From assembly GCF_030445035.2 (NCBI RefSeq), contig NC_080698.1:7488038-7552037 (forward strand): a stretch of DNA of 64,000 nucleotides, read 5' to 3'. The DNA is from Dasypus novemcinctus (taxonomy: Eukaryota > Chordata > Mammalia > Cingulata > Dasypodidae). The position numbers and the translations under genes were made by a program. This document shows, one piece after another, positions 34,735 to 47,827 of the stretch. The stretch's first letter is position 1, and the number at the start of each line of letters is the position of its first letter. The notes under the pieces were generated by a model. It made no database searches and was not told the DNA's origin. It was given only the letters and a program-made list of their open reading frames with translations.

Positions 34735-35943
34735 ATCTAATAGTTAATGAGAACATTAGGGTAGGAACTGAGAAGTCTCTGCCACACCATATTTGCTCAG
34801 GGAATGCAGGGAGAAGAAAGAGGGACTTAGTTGGGGGAACTTTGTAAATTATGTTAGGGTACTAGAAGATAGTACAACTTTAAACTCAGTGGAAGAAAGA
34901 CACCTTACTTAATGGAAGATAAGTAGAGAAGCAAAATTAAAGTAGAAAAAATAGAAAATACAAAACAAGAAGGCAACAATGAATCCTGATAAAAGAGCAT
35001 TTACAATAAGTGTGAATGCGTTAAATATCCCAGACTAAAACAAGAACTTTCAAAGTGGAGAAAAGGATATGGTACAGAAATATACTATCTTAAGAGACAA
35101 ATTTACAAGAAAAAGATTCAGACAAGTTGGAAAGAGTGACTGAAAAAAAATTGCCAACCAAATGAAAGTTGGGGTAGAAATTTGTTCTCAGGAAATAGCA
35201 TTTGAGGAAAAGGACTGAAAGGTATCTTATGTGGAGTAAACAAAGAATTAATCAAGATGATGCAATGATAAGCCATTTACCTAAAAGTAACAGGTGACCA
35301 ACTTATAGAGAAACAAGCTTTTAATACAATCTTCTTAAGGAACTGATAAAATGAACATGCAAAATTTAGCCAGGATATAAAAGGTTTGACTACCACTGTG
35401 AATATTCCTGACAAAATATTCCCTAGAATTTTACAACTACTAACAGAGAACACCCATCCTTACTGAGCACATAGGGGTTCATCATAAACAAGACCACAGA
35501 GGAAGACCAATAAAATCTAAGAAATCAATGTTATAACGATTAGGTTCTTTGGCCAGAAGACAATATTTAGATCAATTTTCAAAGTGTCAAAAAATCCCAT
35601 GTTCTGAAACAAAACCAAAAACAGAACCATGGAAACTGGTCCATCTATTAAAAGGAAATAATGAATATTGAGAACTGAATGGCAATGAATGAAAGCACTG
35701 CATATCAAAGTGTATGAGGCAGCCATAGCAGTCCTAGAAATTAATATAGAACTTTCACTATATCAGAAAATAAAGAACACTGATAACGCATTTGTTATCT
35801 AATGAAATATTCAACTCAAGAGGTGAACTAGATCAAAAGAGTAAATAATGCAAGCATTCTGGAGAAGGGAGGAAATAATCAGGAAATGGTATCAGAAGTC
35901 AATAAAATTTAGAAAAGATTATAGAGAGGATTAACAGAATCAG

Positions 35944-36041
35944 AATTTCAGTGGCTTGGGTGTAGGTCAGTGGTTGAGTGTCTTCTTCACATGTCCAAGG
36001 TTGCAGGTTCAGTCCCTGGTTCCTTTTTTTAAAAAAAAATC
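35944..36041 (+). mobile_element. Short tRNA-derived SINE
   Basis: 'gtgtaggtcagtggttgagt' head, 'ggttcagtccctgg' B box and A-rich tail. About 98 bp. Confidence 0.65.
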
Positions 36042-38106
36042 AGATTTTCATTCTTTGAAAAGACTGATAGTTAACATTCTAGTAGGACTGAATAAGATAA
36101 AACTAGGAAAACAAAATACAGAATGAAAAAGGACGAGCAACTGATAGAAAAAATTTTTTGTGTAAAAAAAAATTATAAAACCTGTCTGCCAACTTCTACT
36201 GCTGGCCAAGAAAGAGTAACAGACAAGATTGACCCTCATGCATGAAGCAACCACAAATGAGACAGAAATGTGAAACAATGGTATTCAAGACAATGGACAA
36301 CATGCCACATATAACAATATTTCTAACTGGTGGGAAACAAACAAGGTAAGCTCTGTGATTGCGCCAGCTAATTATCTTGAGAGAGTTCCCAGGACACAGT
36401 GACGAGAGAGAGACAACCCAGGAAGAGGACAGCAGGTGAGCAGTGGAGCTGAAAAGTCAAGGACACTGAAGCAGTTAAACTGACAGAGTACTGGAGCGAG
36501 TGGGCTACACAGAGACACAAGTCCATAGGTCTGCAGTGGGAACCCCTTGAATATTGAATTGAGTAACGATCAGGTGTGTGTAGAAACTACATGAAACTAG
36601 ATAAATAACCCATCAAAGGATAAGAGGTAACTATGGCTGGCACTGACATTGGGCAAGGAATAGTGCTCCTATCTGCCAGACTGGAAAAGTTCAAGATTCA
36701 TGGAGGATTGGTAGAGTACTCAGGAAAGTCTTGCTTCAGCAGTGGGCAACAATTTGCCCTAGACTGAGAGCAAGATTTGAACAGCTCAAACTGTTTCCAA
36801 GTAACTTAACTGTGTTCCAAAACAAAGCTAAAGAATTGTTATAAGAATATGAAAATATCCAGTGCAAAACAGTAAAATTTACAATGTCTGGCATCCAATT
36901 AAAGAATATCAGGCATACAAAGAAGCATAAAAATATAACCCAAAAATGAGGAGAAATATTAACCAATAAATATTGACCCAGAACTGACACAGATGTAAAT
37001 GCACCAACAAGGACATTGAAACAATTATTATAACTTTAAGTTATACACACATACTTATATGTTCAAAAAGTTAAGTAGAGACTTTGAAGACTTAATACAC
37101 AAATCAAACTTCCAGATATGAAGATAACAATGTGTGCAATGAAAGATAACCAAAGGGAATTAATAGCATATTAAACATTGCAGAAGAAAGGATTACTGAA
37201 CTTGAAGACATAACAATAAAAGCTATCCAAAATGAAATACAGAGAGAAGAGGGAATGTAAAAATAAATTAGTAAATCATAAGTATAGAAAGAAATAGACA
37301 ACTAAATGGAGCATCAGTGAGCTGTGGGTCTAATATGCATATAATTAGAGTCCCCAAAGGAGAGGGTGGGATCAAAAGTATTTAAAGAAATAATGGCCAA
37401 ATATTTTCACAATTTGAAGAAAACTATAAACCGACAGGGCCAATAAGTTCAATGAGCACCAAACAAAAGAAAGCATGAAGAAATCTAGACCAAAACATGA
37501 TCAGATCAAATTGCACCAAAGAGTGGTAAAGGAACTACACAGGAACAAATAAGGATAAGAGCAGATTTCTCATCAGAAAGCCAGAAGACAATCAAACAAT
37601 ACTTTTGTAAAAGTACTACAAGAAGAACAAGACTGCCAACCAAGAATTCTCTTCCAGAAAAATATCCATAAGAATAGAGTTGACATAGACTTATTCCAGA
37701 CGTATAAAGTTGAAAATTTTAATTATCTCCAGACATGCACTACAAGAATTGTTAAAGGAAGTCCTTTAGGCCAAAGGAAAATTATACCAGATGGGAATCT
37801 TCATTTACAGAAAGAAGAGCACTGGGAAAAGTAGCTACATGGGTAAATAGATAAGGTATTTTTCTTTTATGTAAAATATCTTCAAAAGATAATGGACCGG
37901 TGACAACCAGCAAGATGGCAGCAGAGTAAGGGGCTCCTAGAGTCAGCTCCTGCTCCAGGGCAGTTAGCAAACACCCAGAGCTATCTGGAGCCAGCTGAAG
38001 GAGCTGTTTGGGGGCTCCGGGAGACCAGAAGAGCATCCTGCCACATCCTTGAAGGAATGGAAAGAGGAGACTGCCCATCTACAGAGAAGATTTGTAAGTA
38101 GAGCAC

Positions 38107-38900
38107 TCCATGCTACGGAGGCTGGTGCCTATCCTCCACTGGAGGCACAAGCCGCCTCAGGAGCTGTTCTGCAGCTGGAATTGAGAGCTCTACTTCCCAA
38201 AAATGGGGGAGGAAGAGATGGTAGGGCACCAATGTCAGCTACCGATGAGTAAATTCAGCAGGCTAAAGTATAATCCTGAGAACAGCTAAAATTTGAGGCT
38301 GTCCAAGTCAGAAAGATGCCAGTAGCTGCCATCTTAACTGGGCACCTGGCACAAGGGGAATATGGGCAGACTGAAAATTGCAGTTCTGGTAGGGACCAGC
38401 TTCTTTCCATTCAGATCAGTTTGAAGGTCTAGCCTAAGCCCCAGCCCCACCTCTGGGAGGGAGGAAGCTGGTGGGACCTGCGCCAGCCTCTCAGGGAAAT
38501 TACTGGCCTAGCCGCAGAGGCTGGTGATTATCCTACTCTGGCAGCACAAGCTGTCCCAGGAGCTATTCTGTGGCTAGAATTGGAAGCTCCATTTCCCAAA
38601 AACAGGGGAGGAGGAGACTGTTGGCCACTGATTTCAGCTACTGATTAGTAGACTCAGCTGGCTATGGTTTAACCGTAGGAACAGCTAGGGTGTGAATCTG
38701 TCCAAGTCAGAAAGAGGCCAATAGCTGCCATTTTTACTCCGCCCCCCACCTGAGGGGAAGCCAGGACTGAAAATCACAGTGATGATAGGAACCAGTTTCT
38801 TTGATGCAGATCAGCCTGCAGCCCTAGCCTAGGCTTCAGCCCCACCTCTGGCAGGGAAGAGGCTGGCAGGCCCTGAACCAGCCTGTCCAGGTAACTGCAG
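38107..38900 (+). repeat. L1 5' UTR tandem monomers (~400 bp x 2)
   Basis: Two units of about 400 bp: 'ggaggctggtgcctatcctc' at 38118 and 'agaggctggtgattatccta' at 38517 mark the same point in each. The units also share 'aagtcagaaag', 'ccccagccccacctctgg'-type and 'ctggcaggcc'-type blocks. This recalls the tandem promoter monomers of rodent L1. Confidence 0.8.
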
Positions 38901-39487
38901 GTACCTTTGGCTGGCTCATACTGAATAATCAGAAGTCTGCCGGGGCAACTGCAGTCATCCCAGACCTGCACTGCATAAATTGCTGCTCACACCTGCAGCT
39001 CCATCCCTGCCCCAGGCAGGGGAGAAAGGAGGGTGAAGCCTTATCAATCTCTCTGGGCAACTACAGTCTAGGCCTCCATATCTTGGATTATTCCACATAG
39101 CTGTGACTCTGTCCTAGCCCTGGCAAAGGAAAGAGTTGGGAGAAGCTTCATTGGTTCCTGGGGCAATGAGGGCAGCTTGCGCCTCCACAGCTTATAGCAC
39201 CAACTACATCCTTGGCTCCTACTGCACAACCAGCAAGGGAGAAAGGGTAGGAAGCCCTAAACTAAAGAGAAAAACTGCACCCAGAATAAAAACTCTAGTA
39301 AGCCAGATGCCAAGACACCAATAAAAAATTACAATCCACACCAAGAAACGGGAAGCCATGGCCCAGTTAAAGGAACAAGATAAGCCTCCAGATGACATAA
39401 GGAATTGAGACAACTAATCATAGATGTTCAAACAAATCTTAATAAATTCAGTGAGATGGCTAAAGAGATTAAGGATATTAAGAAGAC

Positions 39488-39800
39488 ATGGGGGAAGTGG
39501 ATGTGGCTCACCTGATAGAGTGCCACCTACCATATGGGAGGGTCCAGGGTTCAATACCCAGGGTCTCCTGACCTGCGTGATGAGCTGGCCCATGCGTGGA
39601 ACTGCTGCATACAAGGAGGGACATGCCATGCAGGGCGCCCCTGTGTGGGGGTGCCCCACATGCAAGGAGTATGCCCTGCAAGGAGACCCGTTCCACGTGA
39701 AAAAAGCACAGCCTGCCCAGGACAGATGCTGCACACACGGAGAGCTGACGCAGCAAGATGACACAACAAAAAAGAGACGCAGTTTCCCGGTGCCGCTGAG
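39488..39800 (+). mobile_element. DAS-type SINE inside the L1
   Basis: Head 'ggaagtggatgtggctcacc', B box 'gggttcaatacccagg', body 'gagctggcccatgcg' and downstream body to about 39800. It lies near the point where the L1 jumps from ORF1 to 3' UTR. Confidence 0.85.
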
Positions 39801-39989
39801 GGTGCAAGCAGTATGGAGAATGTGTGCCACATGTACACTATGGACGTGATAACAATCAATGATATTATTTTATCTGTAACAAATGTTTCACCACAGTGTG
39901 GTGTGTTGATAGATGGATGTTGTTTGGGAATTCTGCACATGTGCATGATTGTTTTATAAGTTTACAAATTCTGTCATAAAAATATATTT

Positions 39990-40455
39990 AAGAAATAATA
40001 ATAGGGTGGGTTGGGGGGAAAATACACCAAATATAAGATAAGGACTATAATTATGAGTAAGATTTTGACAATATTCTTTCATAAATCTGTAACAAATGTC
40101 TCACAACAATGCAAGGTGTTGGTGGAGGGTTGATGTACGGGACCCCTGTATAATGTTATGCATGTTGGCTTTGTAAGTCTACAACTTTTACAATACACTT
40201 ATTATTTATGTATGTTCATATATAAATGATATAAAGATAATAATAATAGGGTGGGTTGGGGGAAAATACTTTGGCTAGTAGTAATATTTTAACAATACTC
40301 TTTAATCATTAGTTTAAAATGTTTAACAACAATGCAAGGTATTGGTGGTAGCGTGAGTTATGAGGGTCTTATATGATGCTATGTATGTTTGTTTCATAAG
40401 TTCACAACTATTACTATACATTTATTGTTTATGTGTGAGTGATATACTTCAATAC
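39990..40455 (+). repeat. L1 3' UTR tandem repeat (~244 bp)
   Basis: The block 'aataataatagggtgggttg' occurs at 39994 and 40238. Each is followed by similar text containing 'aacaatgcaaggt(g/a)ttggtgg' and 'ataagt(t/c)ta/cacaa'. A diverged third unit precedes them (39820-39990). Confidence 0.75.
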
Positions 40456-43400
40456 ATTTTTTTAAAAAGATAATGGACTGGTTAAGCAAAATGGATAGCA
40501 ATGTATGGTGGGGCTTATAACATGCATCGTAAAGATGTGTGACCAAAAAAAATCAGGAGGGAGAGAAATGAAAGTGTATTGTCAGAAGCTTTTTACATGT
40601 GAAGTGTTGTAACATCATTGTGAAAGTAAACTGTAAAAAGTTAAAGATTTTACTATAGACCCTAAAACAACCACTAAAATAACAAAACAAAGCATTTTGA
40701 CTAGTAAGCAAACAAAGAAGACAAAATAAAATCATTTCAAAGCACACTCCAAAAGAAAATGTATAAAGGGAAAGGAGAACAAAAAACAGACAGGTCAAAT
40801 AGAGAATACATAGCAACTTGATAAGTTTACATGTAATATTACCAACAATCACAGTAACTGTAAGTGGTGCAAATAGCACAATTAAAAGGCAGAAATTGTC
40901 AGATTGGATGAAAAAGGAAAGGCCAGCTACATACTGTCTACAAGAATCTCACTGCAAACATAAAGTCACTAATAGATTAAAATCAAAAGAATGGAAAAAG
41001 GTATGATATGCTAATACTAATCAAAAGAAAGCTAGAGTGGCTATATTAATATCAGACAAGCAAATATCAGAACAAAGAATGTTAAAAGGGATAAAAAGGC
41101 ACATTTCAAAAATGACAGAGGGGTCAATTCATCAAGAGAATGTAACAATAGTAAATGTTAAAACATCTATAAATTGAAGGAGTAAGTATATTTCTATGAA
41201 TCACATCCAGAAAAGAGAAAAGGGAATATTGCCCAACTCATGTTATGAGTCACCAAGTCCAGACACATTACAAGAAGAGTAAATAAAAGGCAACGTGTCT
41301 CATACCATAAATACAAAATTCTTAAACCACTAGCAAATCCAATCAGAAATATGCATAAAGTTTATTATGCATATTGAACATCATGAACAAGTATGATTTA
41401 TCCCAAGAATGCCAGGCTGGCTCAACATTTGTAATCAATCATTATAATTTACCACATTAATAGATTAAATAAGAAAAACGATACAATCATACTAATGGAT
41501 GCAGGAAAAGCTTTTGACTAATTTATCATCTCTTTATGATAAAAATTCTCACCATACTAGGAGTGTTTAATGTTTACACCTACAGAATCCTTAATGGTGT
41601 GAGGCTGAAAGCTTTCCCTCATAAAATCAGGAAAAAGAGAAAGATTCCCTTTCTCATGACTCCTATTAAAAATAGCATTGGAAACAATAGCTAATGAAAT
41701 AATGTAAGTAGCAGATATAAAAAATACAGAAATTAGAAAGGAGAAATAAAAGTACATTTATTTGCAGACAATTTGTTGGATGATATAGAAAATCAAAAGG
41801 AATCCACAGAAAAAAATGATGGATCTAATAAGAGTATTTAGAAAATTGGCAGCATATAGTCAATACACAAAAATTTAATTATATACCCATTTATCACTAG
41901 TGAGCACTTGAATTTTAAGATTTAAAAAATAACATTTATGATACCACGAAAAAAGAATATTCCAGTATAAATATAATGAAACATGTGCAGGATATGTAGG
42001 TGGAAAACTATAAAACATAATGAAAGAAAGAAAAAAAGATCCTAAGTAAATGGAAAAAGATACCATGCGCATGATTGGAAGACACAATATTGTTAAGATG
42101 CCATTTATTCCCATTTTAATCCATAAAAGCATGCAGTCCTAGTTAAATTCCAGCAAGTTTTATGATTCTAAAATTTACATGGAAAAGCAAGAGACTGTAA
42201 TATATGTCAATCCTGAAAATTAATAAGCTTGCAAGACTCATTACCCAACTTGAAAACTTACTGTAAAGCTACTGGAAAAAAATAAGGACAATGTGGTATT
42301 AATAAAAGGATATATACATAGATCAATGGAATTGACTGGAATACCTATAAATAGATGCTGAGAATTATGGCCAATTTAATTTTATTTACAAAGTCTCAAA
42401 GACATTTCAGTGAAAATGGTGTTTTCAACAAATGGTACTGGAATAATTGGATGCCCATTTTTTAAAAGAACCATAACACGTACCTCACATTTGACACAAA
42501 CAGTAACTCAAAATGGACCATAGATCTAAAGGTAAAACTTAAAAGCTATAAAACTTCTAGAGAAAACAAGGGAGAAAGTCTGTGTGATCTTCACTTTGAT
42601 AATGAACTTTCAGATACAAGCCCAAAAGCAAGATCCATGAAAGAAAAAATTGATAAATCACACATTATCAAAATTTAAAACTTTTGCTCTGAAAAGACAA
42701 TGTTAAGAGAGTGAAAAGACAAACCACAGTCTGTTAGGAAATATTTCAAAATTAATTATCTGATAAGACTAATATCTAGAATATAAAAAGTACTCTTAAT
42801 ACTCAACATTAAGAAAATAATCACATTTTTAAAAGGGAAAAGATATGACCAGACACTTCACTGGACATATGCAAGTTAGTATATGAAACCATGATCTACA
42901 TCAGTAGTCATTATGGAAATTCAAATCAAACTCCAATGAGATACCATGGTACAGCTATAATGTAATGTATAAAATTCTTTAAAAAATACTGACCATAGCA
43001 AATGTTAGTAAGGATGCAGAGCAACAGGAATTCTAATTCTTAGTTACTGGAAGTGCAAAATAGTACTGTATTAGAAGGTGGTTTAGCATTTTCTTTTAAA
43101 GTTAAGTGTAGATTTACCACATGACCCAACAGTCACACTCAAGGTATTTAATCAAGTGAATAGAAAACTTCTGTTCATGCAAAAATATGTACTCAAATGT
43201 TTATATCAGTCTTATTGATAATTGCCAAAAACTGGAAGCAACCGTGGTATTTTTCAATCAGAGAATAGATACACTGTGGTATATCCATACAATGGAATAC
43301 TATTTAGAGGGAAAAAAAGAGTATGTTGATTTGTTTAATAACATGGATGGTTTTATATCTATTACAATATGTGAAGAAAGTTGGACTCAGAAGGCTACAT

Positions 43401-45329
43401 ATTGTTTAATTCCACACATAAACATTTGGGAAAAGCCAAACTATAGGAATGGGAAGAAGCAATTTTGGAATGACAAAGAAAGGACCTCCAAAAACCTGCT
43501 CCTCTATAAAAGTAATGAGAACACTGCAAAAACTGCCAAATGCAACTTTTTCAGACTATGGAAATTAACCAAAGACTTCTAAAATTCCAAGGAGCATTTA
43601 ATGAAGAAATGTGGTTGAATCTTGGTAAGAACTGTGATCATAGTGGTGTTTAAACCTGCGCTAATCCCATCACCTTCTCTGAGCTTGATGATAGCCTTGA
43701 CAACCAAAAGACTTGGAACTGCATTGCTGTGAACAACAGCAGCCTAGAAACCACGGAAGGGGAGCAGAGCAGATGTGGAGCTCCCCGAAAGCTTCATCAC
43801 CAGAGAATTAACCAGTATTTGACCAGTCTGGAGCTCACTAGAAGGGTCCATTTCAGAGCTTGTCTTTATTTGACCTGACTAGGAGCTCTCTCTGTGTAGA
43901 CAGTCCAATCCCCATGGTGTTTATCGGAAACAATCAGTAGCCATTATTTAACCCCACAACTGCCTGAGGCAGCATTTTTAGTTGGGACTAGTAAGAGGCT
44001 GACAAAAAAATGAAAAAAGTAAAGACAAAATTGAGAGAGAGATGTCCATAGGAGTTTTGGAAACCTCTGACATTTTCCTGGGAATAGAAAACGCCACACA
44101 CATGTGCAGGGCTGGGTTTATACCCAGCAAAGACCCGAGAAGGACCTGATCACTCGCTGCTGGTTGGCTCTGACGCTCTGCACAAGAAGGAAGGAACAGC
44201 TAAGGCAGAGTTGGAAAATGCAACCTGGAGCGTTGAAGACATGCTCCAACACACACTCAGCCCCTTGGCAAAGGCTGGAAGGCTTCTTGGTTCAAGGCGT
44301 TTATTGGTTCAAGTCCACTAAGACAGCCAGGCAGTGGTTTCAGTGACCACACACAACAAAAATAACAGACTTGACAGAATCAGTTCAGGAAAGTAACCAA
44401 AGAGCAGCAGCAACAACAAAACTGGGGGAGAGGGAGAATCGGATTTCCAGAGTGGCCACTTTATATTATTTTAAATGCCCAGTTGTCAACAAAAAAGTAT
44501 GCAACATGCAGAGACAAAAGAAAGTATGACCCTTTGTTGGGACCCACAGGCCAGGCTCCCCATACGCCCTCAGCACGTAGCTGCTCGCATGTCCTATGCA
44601 TAAGTTAAAGGTTAACAACCCTCCCTGGAGGGGACACGTTGTGTTAATATAGATGGCTCATGAACCATAACTTCCTCAGTGCGATAGCACTTCATTTCTG
44701 CAATAACATCACAAGACCCTATATGTGCATGTCACAAGACCCTAGCAGGAACTCGGTTCTCACACCACGTGGAATGTCTTTGTTCTGAGACAAAGACATT
44801 CTGTTTGTTTTGAGAAGCAGGCACGCAACCCCTTGAGCCCCATCAGCTCCCCTCCTATGCACTCTTTAGGGGGCCCTGCCAAGTCCACCTTGGGGATGGT
44901 AAGTTGGGCTGAAGAATCTTCCATGTAAGACACAGGACCTAGAAGACACGGCACTGAAGCAGGTAATCATTCCATTGTGTTAAGGTACTTAATTGCATAC
45001 TCCCAGAGTGACATTTGTTCCCAGTGTCTGCGATCCACCACTGGATAGGGATGGCAGCGTTCAGAGTGACCAGACCCTTTTGGGTTAAACATTCCATTTG
45101 CAACAAGACGTTGAATGCTCAACATAGTTGCTTTTCTGAGGGGTTATATTATAATTCAGCCCCTTTCCATAATTGTGACCCAAACCCCAGGGTACCCCTT
45201 TAGAATGCTGCCTTTGCCACAAACGCCACCCAAAGTCGATGTGGGTGCTGGCCACATCCAGTTCTCAGGGTAAGTCAGGGTCCACGCCCCTTATTCCTTA
45301 AGTCTGTGCTATTGCTCTCCTTACTTCTT

Positions 45330-45704
45330 TTTTTTTTTTTAAAGATTTATTTATTTATTTAATTTCCCCCCCCTCCCCTGGTTGTCTGTTCTTGGTGTCT
45401 ATTTGCTGCGTCTTGTTTCTTTGTCCGCTTCTGTTGTCGTCAGCAGCACGGGAAGTGTGGGCGGCGCCATTCCTGGGCAGGCTGCTCTTTCTTTTCACAC
45501 TGGGCGGCTTTCCTCACGGGCGTACTCCTTGCGCGTGGGGCTCCCCCATGCGGGGGACACCCTTGCGTGGCAAGGCACTCCTTGCGCGCATCAGCACTGT
45601 GCATGGCCAGCTCCACACGGGTCAAGGAGGCCCGGGGTTTGAACCGCGGACCTCCCATATGGTAGACGGGCGCCCTAACCACTGGGCCAAAGTCCATTTC
45701 CCAT
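45330..45704 (-). mobile_element. DAS-type SINE
   Basis: Full-length, with a perfect 13 bp direct repeat 'ctccttacttctt' at 45317-45329 and 45705-45717. Absent from unit 1. Confidence 0.93.
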
Positions 45705-45734
45705 CTCCTTACTTCTTAAAAGCAGCCTGCTGGG

Positions 45735-46113
45735 AAGCGGCTGTGGCTCAATCAGTGGGGCTCCCATTGATCACACGGGAGGCCCTGAGTTTGTGTCCTG
45801 GGGCCTCCTTGTGAAGGTGGGCTCGCCCGCACGCTGCAGAGCCCCACTGGCCTGGGCACCGTGGAGTGCTGCCCAGCCCGCAAGCGCCACAGAGAGATGA
45901 CTCAGCAAGGTGACGCAACAAAAAAGGAGACAAGCAAAAACACAGAATAGCACACAGTGAATGGACACAGAGAGCAGACAACAAGCAAGCTGCAAAGCGG
46001 GGTGGGGAGGGGGGAGGAAATAAATAAATACAGACACAGAAGAACTCACAGTAAATGGGCACAGACAGCAGACAGCAAGCAAGCCGAAGGGGGGCGGGGG
46101 GGGGGGGGAACAA
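45735..46113 (+). mobile_element. SINE with CTCGTGAAGG-type head (second subtype)
   Basis: Head 'aagcggctgtggctcaatca', body 'cctccttgtgaaggtgggct', a partly repeated 3' body, and a G-rich tail including a long G run at about 46090-46108. Flanked by a perfect 12 bp repeat 'cagcctgctggg' at 45723-45734 and 46114-46125. The same subtype lies at 58213-58490. Confidence 0.85.
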
Positions 46114-47827
46114 CAGCCTGCTGGGGATCCTCCCATTCCCATTTATGACCTCTCTGATTAGGATATGCAATGGTTTCAATACTTGAACTAAATGAGGGAT
46201 GTACGGTTCCCAGTACCCCAGAAAGGTTATTAATTTTTTTGGAATTTGTAGTGTGGGAGAACATTGAACTTTATTGAGTATAGCAGAGCATATAGCTTTT
46301 GTCTTACCTGACCAAAAAACACCCAAGAATTTGACAGAGCAGCCAGGCCTTGCAGCTTGTCCCAACTGATGGCCCATCCCCAGCTTTCAAGATAAGATAC
46401 TGTTGTCTCTGATGCTTCTTTTAATTCTGAAAGGGAATTCCTGGTTAATATAACATCATAATGTAAAGAAATAGATCTCTTCCCCACGGTCAGATCCTTT
46501 GCCATGAGGCCTTGACACACAATCAGGCTATGCACACAGCCTTGGGGAGGCACCAGAGAAGCCCACTGTTGGCCTTCCAATGTGAAGGTGGCTTGATCTG
46601 TCTAAGGAGATGCTAAAGAAAGCATTAGCACGATCTGAAATAAACTGATAGTGCCATAACTGGGTACTAATTTCTTGCAATAAACCAGCAGTATTTGGGA
46701 CTGGCATACAGTGGTGGTGTTACTTTATTTAATCAGCAATAATCCACTGCCATGTGCCATGTTCCGGTAGGTTTTCGTACTGACCATACAGGACTACTGA
46801 AGGGCTCTGGGTAGTTATTATTATCCTTACCCTTTCTAATTCCTTAATTTCAGGAGTGATTTCCTGGTGCACCTCCCCGGGAGTTTGAACCATTTGGATC
46901 CACAATTCTCTGGGCTGAGGGCCCCTTCACTGGGACCATTTAGCTTGTCCCTTTCACGCCACATTAGTTGCTCCACATCACGGAGAATTCTTCTATGGTA
47001 CCTGTAATGTAGCATTCTGGAGAATGTCAATTCCTCAAATAAATTTGGGTATAGAAGAAACGTACACTGAAGATCTTTGGGGAGGTAATCGTCCATGGTG
47101 TAAAACTAAGTTTTGTTGCTTAACATAAGTCGTTTTCCCCCATAGCCGTCTACAGCCAGCACTGGCCCGTGGAAATGTGCTGCATCGCCATCAATTACAG
47201 TACACTCAGCTCCTGTGTCTACTAAGGCTAATACTCTTTGTCGGTTAGTAGGGGACTAATAAATCATTAACTCTACATGTGGGGTATGGTCCCCGGGACC
47301 CCCAGTCGCTGTTCTTACCTGGGGATCTTGCCCCTCCCCTACGGTAGGGGGAAGGGTGCTACAGGCTCTGCCAGGGAGCGGAAGGCTGCCAGGGCTGGGT
47401 GGCAGCTCTTCTCCTCTTTTCCCTTTTCCCTCCGCATTCTGAGGGGACAGTTTCATAAATCTCTTGTTGTTAGGGAGCTTGCTCCAAAGTCTCACTAAAA
47501 CCATGCTGGGCTGCCTATCTGTTGCTTCAAGTGGGTACCTGAGGCAGTAAGATCTACCCACATTTGCTCACACGACACAGTTAGGACCACCATGCCCTCG
47601 GGGCGCTTTCCCTGCCTCCTGTACCCCAGCCCCCTTTCTCCACAGCCTTTCCAATTCCCCTAAAGCTGCTTTGGCCTGTGCAGCTTGCAACACAATAATG
47701 GTTGGGAGCAGTATACAGCACATTATTAATAAAGATATTTTCTGCAATAAAAGCTTCAGATCATGCCTCACATAATTGGCGCATAAATAGCATGTTTCAT
47801 CTCAAACAACAAATGGAAAAACCAATT

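Larger units (their letters stand above)
37898..40464 (+). mobile_element. Younger LINE-1, internally deleted, with TSD
   Basis: Flanked by a perfect 14 bp repeat 'aaaagataatggac' at 37884-37897 and 40465-40478. It starts with a typical L1 5' UTR ('caagatggcagcagagtaag'), has tandem ~400 bp 5' UTR units (38107-38900) and a short piece of ORF1-like sequence (about 39330-39485), then jumps to 3' UTR sequence with ~244 bp repeats. Most of ORF1 and ORF2 is missing. A DAS-type SINE sits at 39488-39800. Confidence 0.85.
34735..42370 (+). repeat. Block C, present in three copies
   Basis: Matches, inverted, 671-8076 and, in direct orientation, 60700-64000 (first part only, cut by the window end). 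It contains the decayed L1 from 36300 on. This copy alone holds the young L1 at 37898-40464. Confidence 0.8.
36300..43640 (+). mobile_element. Decayed near-complete LINE-1
   Basis: An old L1 in sense orientation: ORF1-type sequence at about 36770-37880, ORF2 endonuclease near 40800-41040 (the frame 40818-41006 reads 'IKRQKLSDWM', a typical L1 endonuclease stretch), RT region through 42000, and the ORF2 C-terminus near 43260-43350 with 'ccatacaatggaatactatt'. Interrupted by a younger L1 at 37898-40464. No intact frame. Confidence 0.75.
44830..47805 (-). pseudogene. ERV gag-pro-RT remnant, inverted in unit 2
   Basis: Homologous to 14425-16590 but on the minus strand. The protease DTGA is encoded at 47208-47219. 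An RT-like stretch around 46230-46580 has a damaged catalytic YxDD box. gag/pro text at 47256-47771. Many stops and two SINE insertions; non-functional. Because the RNase H piece next to it (47930-48245) stays on the plus strand, this is an internal inversion in unit 2. Confidence 0.75.

Noticed and set aside
46090..46108. Long G run as a functional G-quadruplex
   Set aside because: It lies in a SINE tail and matches G-rich tails of other copies in the window; no evidence of a role beyond that.
45748..46377. 209-codon frame on the minus strand
   Set aside because: A chance fusion of SINE antisense and ERV pol remnant; no start context and no single family.
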